From Pseudomonadota bacterium (lineage in GTDB: Bacteria; Myxococcota; UBA9042; PHBI01), in the NCBI GenBank assembly GCA_005772945.1, contig SXIE01000389.1, positions 1-6,110 on the forward strand: a stretch of DNA of 6,110 bases. The letters are read 5' to 3'. A program made the position numbers and the translations under genes. How positions within the stretch are numbered: the stretch's first letter is position 1; each line of letters opens with the position of its first letter. Positions 1 through 6,110 of this stretch are shown piece after piece. The notes below the pieces were generated by a model. That model saw only the letters and a program-made list of their open reading frames with translations, was not told the origin of the DNA and searched no databases.

Positions 1-1
1 C

Positions 2-1717
2 ACGATCGCGGGATCGTCGGGCGGGGCGACGGCCGTCGCGCCGACGCTGACGGCCATCGAGGTCGACGGCGCCGCGCTGCCAGTACCCGTCGCGGCTGAC
101 AGTTCATTGGTGTACAAACTATCCCGTCGCATCGAGCCGGGGCGACGTGTCGAGGTCGCGCTCCACTTCAGCTGGGACCTTCCGGCCAACGCGCCGAACG
201 GGGTGGAACCTCGGCCAGCCCTGAGCGTCGCCGGCATGCTCGGGGTCGCGCGGGCCCTCGACCCCGCCTCCTATGAAGGACGCGACGAGGCGCGCGCGAT
301 CGTGGCCGGACTCCCATTCCGCTGGTCCGATCCGCGCGGCCTCGCGTTCCACCTCGACACGACGATTCGGACCACGGGCGACGGGCGCGCCGTGGCGAAC
401 GGCGTCGACGTCGGGCGCGAGCGCTCGGGCTCTGGGCGAGCGTCGCGCTTTGTCGCCATGAACGCACATGGCGCGGCGCTCGTCGTCGGCCGCGGTTGGA
501 CCGAGCGCGAGGTCCAGGTCGGACGCGTCGGCCTCAGCGTTTGGACCTTGCCGGCCTCCGAACCCAATCCCGCAGCCACGCCGCGTGACGCGCTGGCCCT
601 CGGGCGCGTCCGGCGCGCGCTCGAGACGCTGGCCGAACGGTGGGGTCCGTGCCCTGAGGCCCGCCTCACGGTGATTGAAATCGCCGGTCCCGTCGCAGGC
701 GTCGCGAGCGTTCCTGGCATGCTGCTCGTGACGTGGCCGCCGGCGCGCGTACCCGGCACCGAAGGGGTCCCTGCGCTGGCCCAGGCCTTGGCGCGACACC
801 CCGCACGCGAGGAGAGCCTGACGTTTGCCCTCGCGCAGGCGACCGCGCATATGTGGTGGCAGGGGCGCGGCGCCGACCGCGAGACCGAGAACCTCCTCGC
901 ATTCGGGCTCGGCACCGCGGGGGCCTTGGGAGTCGTGGCAGCCATCGATGGCGACAAGGCGCGGCGGCGCGCGATCGAGATCGGGCTTCATATCCCCTTC
1001 GAAACAGAACGCGACGGCCGGGGTGAGCCGGTGCTGACGCGTCTCCCGCCCGGACCGATCGCGGGCGCTGCGGCTTGGAAAGCAGGTTTCTGGGCTGAGC
1101 GCCTCGAACGCCACATGGGTGAAGGCGCGTTTGCCGAAGCCGCACGCGAGCTCCTCGCAACGCCGACTCCGATCGACCGGCAGACCCTGGAGCGTGCGAT
1201 CATCGCGCGTGCGGCGCGGCCGGACGAGACCCGCGCGTTCATGCGGCGTTGGCTCGACGAAGCGCACCTCGGCGAAGACGTCGGAAGCCTCGATGCGGGG
1301 GTGCTTGCGGAGTATCTGCTCGTCGATGGCGCAGTCGGTGGGCTCGAAGACGAACTCATGCGCGGCCCGCTCGGGCACCGTCTATTGGACACGCTGCAGC
1401 GGGGCAAGGGTCTCGATCCGTCGCTCGCGATCGACGCGCTCGAGGGGCTGACCGGCACCCCGAGCAACCCAGCTTTGAAGGCCGCGATGGACGTTGGGCG
1501 CCTCGTCCTCGGCAACGACCCGGAGACCAAGAAGTCCGTCGCGGATCAGCTGGTCGAGCAGATCGGGCGCGAGCTCGGCATCAGCCCCGAGGAACGCGCC
1601 CGGCTCAAGACGATGACGGGGCTCGCGCTCGACCCGTTGCATGCGCCTGGAGACAACGATACGCCCGAGGGCCCCGAACCGGACGCACCCGCGGCGCCGG
1701 AGGTCCGCCCGCCCTGA
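2..1717 (+). CDS. M1 aminopeptidase-like protein, catalytically degenerate, 5' partial
   Basis: The frame is open from the window's left edge, so the gene starts upstream; the 571 visible residues are its C-terminal part. A TTG at 107 could be read as a start, but the residues encoded before it (IEVDGAALPVP and on) continue the same beta-rich domain, so I reject it. The visible order fits the M1 metallopeptidase family: an N-terminal beta domain (about 50-560), a stretch resembling the thermolysin-like core (about 600-1000) and a helical segment with the family-like WKAG...LERHMGE and FMRRWLDE patterns (about 1070-1260). The tail (1640-1717) is Pro/Glu/Asp-rich. Key motifs are changed: GxMEN is GVASVPG (698-718), HExxH is QATAH (836-850) followed by the usual WW, the NEG glutamate position reads AFG (899-907), and the usual YxKG tyrosine is Trp (1076). 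It is therefore probably not a zinc peptidase. M1-like domains are often fused behind ABC permease segments, but none is visible here. Function unknown; family assignment is from memory of motifs. Confidence 0.7.
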   Translation, partial: TIAGSSGGATAVAPTLTAIEVDGAALPVPVAADSSLVYKLSRRIEPGRRVEVALHFSWDLPANAPNGVEPRPALSVAGMLGVARALDPASYEGRDEARAIVAGLPFRWSDPRGLAFHLDTTIRTTGDGRAVANGVDVGRERSGSGRASRFVAMNAHGAALVVGRGWTEREVQVGRVGLSVWTLPASEPNPAATPRDALALGRVRRALETLAERWGPCPEARLTVIEIAGPVAGVASVPGMLLVTWPPARVPGTEGVPALAQALARHPAREESLTFALAQATAHMWWQGRGADRETENLLAFGLGTAGALGVVAAIDGDKARRRAIEIGLHIPFETERDGRGEPVLTRLPPGPIAGAAAWKAGFWAERLERHMGEGAFAEAARELLATPTPIDRQTLERAIIARAARPDETRAFMRRWLDEAHLGEDVGSLDAGVLAEYLLVDGAVGGLEDELMRGPLGHRLLDTLQRGKGLDPSLAIDALEGLTGTPSNPALKAAMDVGRLVLGNDPETKKSVADQLVEQIGRELGISPEERARLKTMTGLALDPLHAPGDNDTPEGPEPDAPAAPEVRPP

Positions 1718-1719
1718 CA

Positions 1720-1735
1720 GCGCCGCCGGTGGCGC
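1720..1735 (+). other. Short GC hairpin just after the M1-like stop codon
   Basis: GCGCC at 1720-1724 is the exact reverse complement of GGCGC at 1731-1735. The six bases between can add a G-U pair around a CCGG tetraloop. It begins 2 bases after the stop at 1715-1717. No T-run follows, so it is not a standard intrinsic terminator. In DNA this GC-rich, such stems arise often by chance. It lies in the 68-base gap before the kinase gene. Confidence 0.25.
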
Positions 1736-1777
1736 GTGGCGCCCGGACCCAAGATGGGCCATCATGCGGCGACCAAC

Positions 1778-1781
1778 GAGG
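1778..1781 (+). promoter_or_regulatory. Ribosome binding site supporting the kinase GTG start
   Basis: GAGG lies 4 bases before the GTG at 1786, slightly closer than usual. It is the only purine-rich site near a start codon in the kinase frame, so it decides the start; the frame stays open far upstream but there overlaps the M1-like gene. Confidence 0.5.
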
Positions 1782-1785
1782 CAAT

Positions 1786-3342
1786 GTGGGCGAGTTCGAG
1801 TTCAAGGATCCGTTCGTCGGCCGCGTGATCGGGGCCAAGTACGAGGTCGTTCGGCGGCTCGGCACCGGCGGCATGGGCGCCGTGTACAAGGCGCGCCACC
1901 TCCAGACCGGCGGCGACATCGCGCTCAAGTTCCTGCACGGCACGGCGGCGGCCGACGAGGCGGCGGTCCGGCGGTTCCAGGTCGAGGCCCAGAATGCGGC
2001 CGCGCTCCGGCACGCGAACACCATCCGCGTGACCGACTTCGGGGTGGACGACGGCACCTTCTACCTCACGATGGAGTACCTCGAGGGTCGCTCCCTCGCC
2101 GAGATCGTCGCCGAGGACGGCCCGCTCCCGTGGCCGCGGGTCGTCCGCATGGCGCGCCAGATCCTGAAGGCGCTCTGGGAAGCCCACGAGCATCCGCGGC
2201 GCATCATCCATCGCGACATCAAGCCGGCGAACATCTTCGTGGTCGACCTCGAGGGCGATGCCGATCACGTGCGCGTCCTCGACTTCGGCGTCTCGCGCGC
2301 GCTGGCCGCCTCGGGCGCAGGAACCCAGGGCCTGATCGGGACACCGCTCTACATGGCGCCCGAGATGTGGCGCGGGGGAGCCATCGACGGTCGGACCGAC
2401 CTCTACGCGCTCGGATGTGTGGTGTACCAAATGTTGGCCGGAGCGCCGCCATTCGTGCCGCCGCCGAGCGCACCCGACGTGCTCTATCCGCTCCTCAACC
2501 TCCACCTGCGCGAGGCGCCGCCCGAACTCGCGGACGCGGTTCCAGAGGTTCCGCCGGCGCTGGCCGCTTGGGTCGCGCGGCTCATGGCGAAAGACCCGTC
2601 GGCGCGTCCGGCGAGCGCGCGCGCCGCGCTCGAGGAACTCGACGCGATCCCAACGACCCCGACGGACGAGGCGCCGAACCCCTCGCGGCTGGCGGCCCCA
2701 CCGCAGGCCGAGCTTCCCGAGACCGTCGATGCCCGTCCCACCCGGCCGCCGCACGCACGTGCCCTCAGGGCCCCACCGCCGCGACCCGTGCGTACGTCGG
2801 CAACGCGCTCGAAGACACCACCGTGGCTGGTCGCGACCGTCGCGCTCGTGCTCGTCGGCGGACTCGCCGGCGCGATCGCGGTCGCCGCGGGCAGCTCGGG
2901 CCAGGGCGGCGGCGCGACGACGCTTGCAGCGGATCCGGAGCCGATCGTCGCGGTGGCCGAGCCCGACGACCTCGCGCCCGCCGCCCCCGAGCACCCGGCC
3001 GAGCACCCGACACTCGGATCGCGAGTCTTCACCTACCTGGCGCGCCTCTCAGAAGGCGACCATCTCGACGCCTACGGCCAGCAAATCATCACCGCCCCCG
3101 GAGTCCTCGTGCGCGATCGCGAGCGTCTCTTCAGCGCTCTCGCGATGGGCTCGCCGGGCGCGGATCTCGACGACGAGAGCGACCCCGCCTTCCGCGACGC
3201 CGACGCGCGCGCGCTCTTCGGAAGCGTGCTCGGGTCGGCCCTCGAAGCGACCGTCGCGCACGTCATCCTGACCCACACGCCGCTGGTCCGAGTGACCGTT
3301 TACGAAGACGGCGTGCTCGTCGACGTCGTGGGCAAACCCTGA
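1786..3342 (+). CDS. Membrane-anchored Hanks-type serine/threonine protein kinase
   Basis: This 518-residue protein phosphorylates Ser/Thr on target proteins, using ATP. The kinase domain spans about residues 20-287. Visible elements are the glycine loop LGTGGMGAVY (25-34), the ATP-anchoring Lys48 in IALK, a candidate helix-C glutamate at Glu67, the catalytic loop HRDIKPAN (142-149, Asp144), the magnesium-binding DFG (166-168), the activation segment GTPLYMAPE (185-193), DLYALG (205-210) and the subdomain XI arginine near 274. All core residues are present and the HRD arginine suggests control by activation-loop phosphorylation. A Pro/Ala/Arg-rich linker (about 288-345) leads to one membrane helix (about 347-368). 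A roughly 150-residue C-terminal part should lie outside the cytoplasmic membrane. It starts with another Pro/Glu/Ala-rich stretch and ends in a compact domain (about 412-518) that I do not recognise; it is not PASTA, TPR or WD repeats. The GTG start is chosen for the ribosome site just upstream. It follows the M1-like gene by 68 bases, so co-transcription is possible. Substrates are unknown. Confidence 0.93.
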   Translation: MGEFEFKDPFVGRVIGAKYEVVRRLGTGGMGAVYKARHLQTGGDIALKFLHGTAAADEAAVRRFQVEAQNAAALRHANTIRVTDFGVDDGTFYLTMEYLEGRSLAEIVAEDGPLPWPRVVRMARQILKALWEAHEHPRRIIHRDIKPANIFVVDLEGDADHVRVLDFGVSRALAASGAGTQGLIGTPLYMAPEMWRGGAIDGRTDLYALGCVVYQMLAGAPPFVPPPSAPDVLYPLLNLHLREAPPELADAVPEVPPALAAWVARLMAKDPSARPASARAALEELDAIPTTPTDEAPNPSRLAAPPQAELPETVDARPTRPPHARALRAPPPRPVRTSATRSKTPPWLVATVALVLVGGLAGAIAVAAGSSGQGGGATTLAADPEPIVAVAEPDDLAPAAPEHPAEHPTLGSRVFTYLARLSEGDHLDAYGQQIITAPGVLVRDRERLFSALAMGSPGADLDDESDPAFRDADARALFGSVLGSALEATVAHVILTHTPLVRVTVYEDGVLVDVVGKP

Positions 3343-3564
3343 AGGCCACGCCGGTTCGCCCCGGGGACGCCGCCCCGCCGCGCGCGAAACTTGTCTCTAC
3401 GTGCAACTCTGCTCCGGCTCCGTGCGAACGCACAAATGCCGCCAGGACCCACGTGCGCCGCTGCCACGCCGCCGCTTCGCGAAGGCAGGGCGCGGCGCGG
3501 CGCGCGCGCGATCGAACATCACGAACGACTTTTCATCGGGCACGAGCGTGATAGGGTGTCGGCC
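3343..3564. other. Intergenic region with short inverted repeats
   Basis: These 222 bases between the kinase and pntA hold no convincing gene. There is a CCCCGGGG palindrome near 3359-3366, an inverted repeat GTGCG-AA-CGCAC at 3422-3433, a CACGTG palindrome at 3450-3455 and a 10-base palindrome CTTCGCGAAG at 3475-3484. A GC-only alternating run lies at about 3488-3510. None of the stems is followed by a T-run, so I see no intrinsic terminator for the kinase gene. The inverted repeats could be operator sites, but short palindromes are common at this GC content. The region becomes less GC-rich near 3514-3556, where the candidate pntA promoter lies. Confidence 0.5.
3530..3557 (+). promoter_or_regulatory. 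Possible sigma-70-type promoter for pntAB
   Basis: TTTTCA (3530-3535) matches the -35 consensus at 4 of 6 bases, and TAGGGT (3552-3557) keeps the three most conserved -10 bases (TA...T). The spacer is 16 bases. It sits in the least GC-rich part of the intergenic region. If used, transcription would start at about 3563-3566, on or next to the pntA ATG at 3565, giving a nearly leaderless message. The alternative is that AGGG at 3553-3556 is a weak ribosome site on a longer transcript. Neither can be decided from sequence alone. Confidence 0.3.
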
Positions 3565-5181
3565 ATGCGTGTCGGGGTACCCAAGGAAGGAACAACCAGT
3601 AGCGCCGACGGTGCCAGCGAACATCGCGTCGCCCTCACACCGGACGCCGCACGAGAGTTGGTGGCGCGCGGGTTCGACGTGGTCGTCGCCGCTGGTGCCG
3701 GGGATGCGGCGGGCTTTCCCGACGACGCCTATCGCACGGCCGGCGCAACGCTGGGCGCCGCCTGGGATGCGGACGTCGTCGTCAAGGTCGAGCCGCCCAC
3801 CCGGTCCGAGATCGAGCGCCTGAACGAAGGCGCGACGCTCATCTCGTTCATCTGGCCCGCACGCCACCCAGACATCGTCACGGCGCTCTCCGCGCGCGGC
3901 GTGACCGCTCTGGCGATGGACCGCGTGCCGCGCTCGACCATCGCGCAAAAATGCGACGCCCTCTCGTCGATCGCCGGCCTCATCGGATACCGCGCGGTCA
4001 TCGAAGGCGCCGCCGCCCTTCAGCGCCCGCTCGGTGCGCACTTCTCGGCCGCCGGCAAGATCGGGCCCGCCAAGGTGCTCGTCATCGGCGCCGGCGTGGC
4101 CGGGCTCGCGGCCATCGGCGCGGCCAAGGCCCTCGGGGCCAGCGTTTACGCGTTCGACACGCGCCGCGCCTCGCGCGAAGAGGTCCAGAGCCTCGGCGGC
4201 AACTTCCTCGAGATCGAATTCAAGGAGTCGGGCGAAGGCCACGGCGGCTACGCCAAGGTGATGAGCCCCGAGTTCATCGCCGCGGAAATGGAGATCTTCC
4301 GCGCCCAAGCGCCCTCGGTCGATGTCGTCATCACGACCGCGCTCGTGCCCGGCACGACGGCCCCCACCCTCTGGACGCGCACCCACGTCGAGGCGATGCG
4401 GCCCGGCTCGGTCGTGGTCGATCTGGCGGCCTCGCAAGGCGGCAACTGCGAGCTCACGAAGCCCGGCGGCGAGGTCGTCCGCAACGGCGTGACGGTCCTC
4501 GGACCGACCAATCTGGCGAGCCGCATGGCGACGACCGCCAGCGCGCTCTACGCTCAGAACCTGCTGAATCTGTTCACCGAGCTCGGCGGACCGAGCAACT
4601 TCCGCGTCGGCCTCGACCATCCGATCATCGGGCCGATGGTCGTCCTCTTCGCCGGCGCGACGCCCGCCTCACGCACGGTGCAGCGCCCCGACCCGGCCTC
4701 CACCCCAACGCCCGCGCCGACCGCCAGCGTGAGCGCGGCGCCCGCGCGTGCCAGACCCGCGGACACTCACCGCGCGCGCTACACGCCGCCCCCCCCGCGT
4801 TGGAAGTTGTGGTTCTTCACCGGCCTAGGCCTCGGCCTCGCGGCGCTCTGGACCTGGCTACGGCTGCGGGATTCCGGCTCCGCTGCGAGCTTCCCGATGG
4901 CGGAGCAGTTCCTGCGCCAGTTGACGCTTTTCGTGATGGCGTGCTTCGTCGGCTGGCAGGTCATCTGGAACGTCAGCCCGGCGCTGCACACGCCCCTCAT
5001 GAGCGTCACCAACGCCATCTCCGGCATCATCATCGTCGGCGGGCTCGTCGCCTCCGGCGAGAGCGACGGCGCCGCGCTCGTGTGTGGCCTAGCCGCAACG
5101 ATCCTCGCCGCGATCAACATCGGTGGCGGCTTCTGGGTGACCCACCGCATGCTGCGCATGTTCCGAAAGCGAGGAGACTAG
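3565..5181 (+). CDS. pntA: NAD(P) transhydrogenase subunit alpha (PntA, single-chain form)
   Basis: PntA carries the NAD(H)-binding domain I and part of the membrane domain of the proton-translocating transhydrogenase, which passes hydride from NADH to NADP+ driven by inward proton flow. The protein has 538 residues, slightly longer than the 510 of E. coli PntA. Domain I (about 1-370) starts MRVGVPKE and has FIWPA (95-99), [15 protein letters not shown] (121-135) with conserved Arg123, Gln128, Asp131 and Ser134, the dinucleotide loop GAGVAGLAA (175-183), acidic Asp198 at the adenosine-ribose position, and a mobile loop GGYAKVMS (227-234). A Pro/Ala/Thr-rich linker (about 371-411) precedes four membrane helices (about 412-432, 447-468, 477-497, 502-525), including the signature [14 protein letters not shown] (475-488). 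Some bacteria split this into PntAA and PntAB; here it is one chain. The frame is open upstream to 3391, but family alignment fixes the ATG at 3565. It is followed after one base by pntB, clearly one operon. Confidence 0.97.
   Translation: MRVGVPKEGTTSSADGASEHRVALTPDAARELVARGFDVVVAAGAGDAAGFPDDAYRTAGATLGAAWDADVVVKVEPPTRSEIERLNEGATLISFIWPARHPDIVTALSARGVTALAMDRVPRSTIAQKCDALSSIAGLIGYRAVIEGAAALQRPLGAHFSAAGKIGPAKVLVIGAGVAGLAAIGAAKALGASVYAFDTRRASREEVQSLGGNFLEIEFKESGEGHGGYAKVMSPEFIAAEMEIFRAQAPSVDVVITTALVPGTTAPTLWTRTHVEAMRPGSVVVDLAASQGGNCELTKPGGEVVRNGVTVLGPTNLASRMATTASALYAQNLLNLFTELGGPSNFRVGLDHPIIGPMVVLFAGATPASRTVQRPDPASTPTPAPTASVSAAPARARPADTHRARYTPPPPRWKLWFFTGLGLGLAALWTWLRLRDSGSAASFPMAEQFLRQLTLFVMACFVGWQVIWNVSPALHTPLMSVTNAISGIIIVGGLVASGESDGAALVCGLAATILAAINIGGGFWVTHRMLRMFRKRGD
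5171..5176 (+). promoter_or_regulatory. Strong ribosome binding site for pntB
   Basis: GAGGAG lies inside the last codons of pntA, 6 bases before the GTG at 5183. It fixes the pntB start, since GTG is a less common start codon, and shows that the two subunits are translated from one message. Confidence 0.8.
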
Positions 5182-5182
5182 C

Positions 5183-5986
5183 GTGGAGCAACCGCTTCTT
5201 CTCTTCGCCCATCTCGCCGCCAGCGTGCTGTTCATCCTGTCGTTGCGCGGACTTTCGAGCCAGACCACCGCCCGCCTCGGCAACCTGCTCGGCAGCATCG
5301 GCATGATCGTCGCGATCGCGGCGACGCTCTCGATGTCGAACCTCCGCGTCGATCTACCGATGCTCGTGGCGCTGGCGACGGGCATCAGCATCGGCGTGGT
5401 CGCGGCCGCGCGCGTGGCGATGACGGCCATGCCTGAGCTGGTCGCGCTGCTCCACAGCTTCGTCGGGGCGGCCGCGGTGCTTGTCGCATTCGCGACCATC
5501 CTGGCGGTCGACCATGCGCCGCCGGTCACGAAGCCCGGGTGGCACGCGACCGTCGTCGATCCGTTCGTGCTGGTCGAGACGGTCATCGACGTCTTCATCG
5601 GCGCCATCACCCTCGCCGGCAGCGTCATCGCCTTCCTCAAGCTCCGCGGCCTCATCGGCGGCGCGCCGCGCGTCCTTCCGGCACGTCACTTCGCCAACGG
5701 CAGCATGGTCACCGCGTGTATCGTCTTCTCGGTGCTCTTCATCCTGCCGCCATCGGCGGACGCCGCGAGCGCGGGCGCGCAGGTCGCCACCCACGGCTCG
5801 ATCCTATGGCTCGCGGCGCTCGCAGGCGTCGCTGCCATCCTCGGGATCCACATGGTCATGGCCATCGGTGGCGCCGACATGCCGGTGGTCGTCTCGCTCC
5901 TCAACAGCGCGTCCGGCTGGACGGCCTCGGCGGCCGGCTTCATGCTGAAGAACGACCTCCTCATCGTCACCGGCGCGCTCGTCGGA
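5183..5986 (+). CDS. pntB: NAD(P) transhydrogenase subunit beta (PntB), 3' truncated at a junction
   Basis: PntB supplies most of the membrane proton channel and, in its C-terminal third, the NADP(H)-binding domain III. Here 268 residues are present. They match the family membrane domain: [10 protein letters not shown] (16-25), [15 protein letters not shown] (81-95) with His91 matching the channel histidine known from E. coli, [21 protein letters not shown] (131-151), and a final stretch [19 protein letters not shown] (228-246) to [19 protein letters not shown] (250-268). About six or seven hydrophobic helices are visible. After GALVG the family continues SSGAILSYIMC and then domain III, about 195 more residues. 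Instead the sequence switches to an unrelated RNase E-like segment, in the same frame, so no stop occurs before the window end. As written the product could not bind NADP and would not work. I think the gene is intact in the real organism and broken only by a bad join. The GTG start follows the pntA stop by one base. Confidence 0.93.
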
Positions 5987-5989
5987 AAT
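5984..5989. other. Chimeric junction between pntB and an RNase E-like fragment
   Basis: The break falls within or beside the codon GGA at 5984-5986. The left side ends with the PntB motif GALVG; the right side starts NLEAAD, which in RNase E is preceded by Thr. An ACA threonine codon would share its last A with GGA, so the exact break is ambiguous by a base or two. No insertion-sequence end, target duplication or long repeat is visible. Base composition and codon choice change at the same point. Confidence 0.85.
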
Positions 5990-6110
5990 TTAGAAGCAGC
6001 AGATGAAGTTGCGCGTCAGTTACGCTTACGTGATCTTGCGGGCTTAATTGTCGTTGATTTCATCGACATGGAAGAAGGCAGAAATAACCGAGCTGTAGAG
6101 CGGCGGGTTA
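5987..6110 (+). CDS. rne: Fragment of ribonuclease E/G catalytic domain, foreign to the contig, partial at both ends
   Basis: RNase E is the endonuclease that starts mRNA decay and processes rRNA and tRNA precursors. The 41 encoded residues include [19 protein letters not shown] (5987-6043) and [11 protein letters not shown] (6044-6076), nearly identical to the E. coli RNase E region [19 protein letters not shown] and LIVIDFIDM. This lies in the DNase I-like catalytic subdomain, and the aspartate in DFIDM corresponds to a magnesium-binding residue of E. coli RNase E. After this, the [12 protein letters not shown] pattern resembles alphaproteobacterial RNase E more than the enterobacterial TPVRHQRAVENR; I rely on memory for that. 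GC is about 47% over 124 bases by hand count, against roughly 70% in the neighbouring genes, with TTA, GAA, GCA and GAT codons rare elsewhere in the window. There is no start here; it is an internal gene piece joined in frame to pntB. RNase G is a possible alternative, but E fits better. Confidence 0.88.

Noticed and set aside
119..1378. Long open frame on the minus strand opposite the M1-like gene, and similar antisense frames elsewhere (such as 1762-3006 and 3397-4620)
   Set aside because: Their products are low-complexity, Arg/Gly/Ala-rich and match no family. They are expected mirror frames of GC-rich genes.
107..1717. TTG at 107 as the true start of the first gene
   Set aside because: The frame is open to the window edge and the upstream residues continue the same domain. 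No convincing ribosome site precedes 107.
1249..1785. Upstream extension of the kinase frame into the M1-like gene
   Set aside because: The translated extension is Arg/Ala-rich shadow sequence; the kinase homology and ribosome site support the GTG at 1786.
3391..3564. N-terminal extension of PntA from an upstream start
   Set aside because: PntA proteins begin at MRxGxPKE, and the extra residues have no family match.
5183..6110. A novel PntB-RNase E fusion enzyme
   Set aside because: The break removes an essential domain, falls inside conserved sequence on both sides, and coincides with a sudden change of GC and codon use. A mis-join explains all of this.
5987..6110. Recent horizontal insertion of a foreign rne gene into pntB
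   Set aside because: No mobile element end, target duplication or gene start is visible, and the foreign piece begins inside the rne coding sequence. It cannot be fully excluded because the right side is cut off by the window end.
1..6110. CRISPR arrays, tRNA or rRNA genes, insertion sequences, long direct repeats
   Set aside because: I looked for them and saw none; the window is almost fully occupied by protein genes.

Overview
This window comes from a high-GC bacterium. Nearly all of it is GC-rich with strong G/C third-position bias, all genes lie on the + strand, and one gene is a Hanks-type Ser/Thr kinase with a proline-rich linker, one membrane helix and a private extracytoplasmic domain. 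That combination suggests the Myxococcota/Polyangia group or another large-genome deltaproteobacterial lineage. This is an inference from style, not from a marker gene.

Layout, left to right. (1) Positions 2-1717: the C-terminal part of a large protein that enters the window already open. It has the fold landmarks of an M1-family aminopeptidase, but every catalytic motif I can place is substituted, so it looks like a pseudo-peptidase. (2) A 68-base gap with a small GC hairpin. (3) 1786-3342: a complete membrane-anchored Ser/Thr protein kinase with intact catalytic residues. (4) A 222-base intergenic region with short inverted repeats and a possible promoter just before the next gene. (5) 3565-5181: complete pntA, the alpha subunit of the proton-translocating NAD(P) transhydrogenase, in the single-chain form (NAD-binding domain I plus four membrane helices). 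(6) 5183-5986: pntB, the beta subunit, starting 1 base after the pntA stop behind a strong ribosome site. PntA and PntB together would form the membrane enzyme that uses the proton gradient to make NADPH from NADH.

The most important observation is at the right edge. The pntB sequence is normal up to the family motif GALVG, then switches within one codon, at about 5986, to a different gene. The last 124 bases encode a piece of the RNase E/G catalytic domain, with much lower GC (about 47% by hand count) and AT-ending codons such as TTA, GAA, GCA and GAT. The two halves happen to be in the same frame, so the open frame runs off the window as a PntB-RNase E fusion. The whole NADP-binding domain III of PntB is missing. 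The simplest reading is a chimeric join (assembly or library artefact, or misjoined metagenomic contig) to a lower-GC, probably alphaproteobacterial, genome. A biological fusion is much less likely. Anyone annotating this contig should not record the fusion protein as real without read-level proof.

I did not find a convincing new biological system. The pseudo-M1 protein next to the kinase is the only natural (non-artefactual) oddity of real interest.
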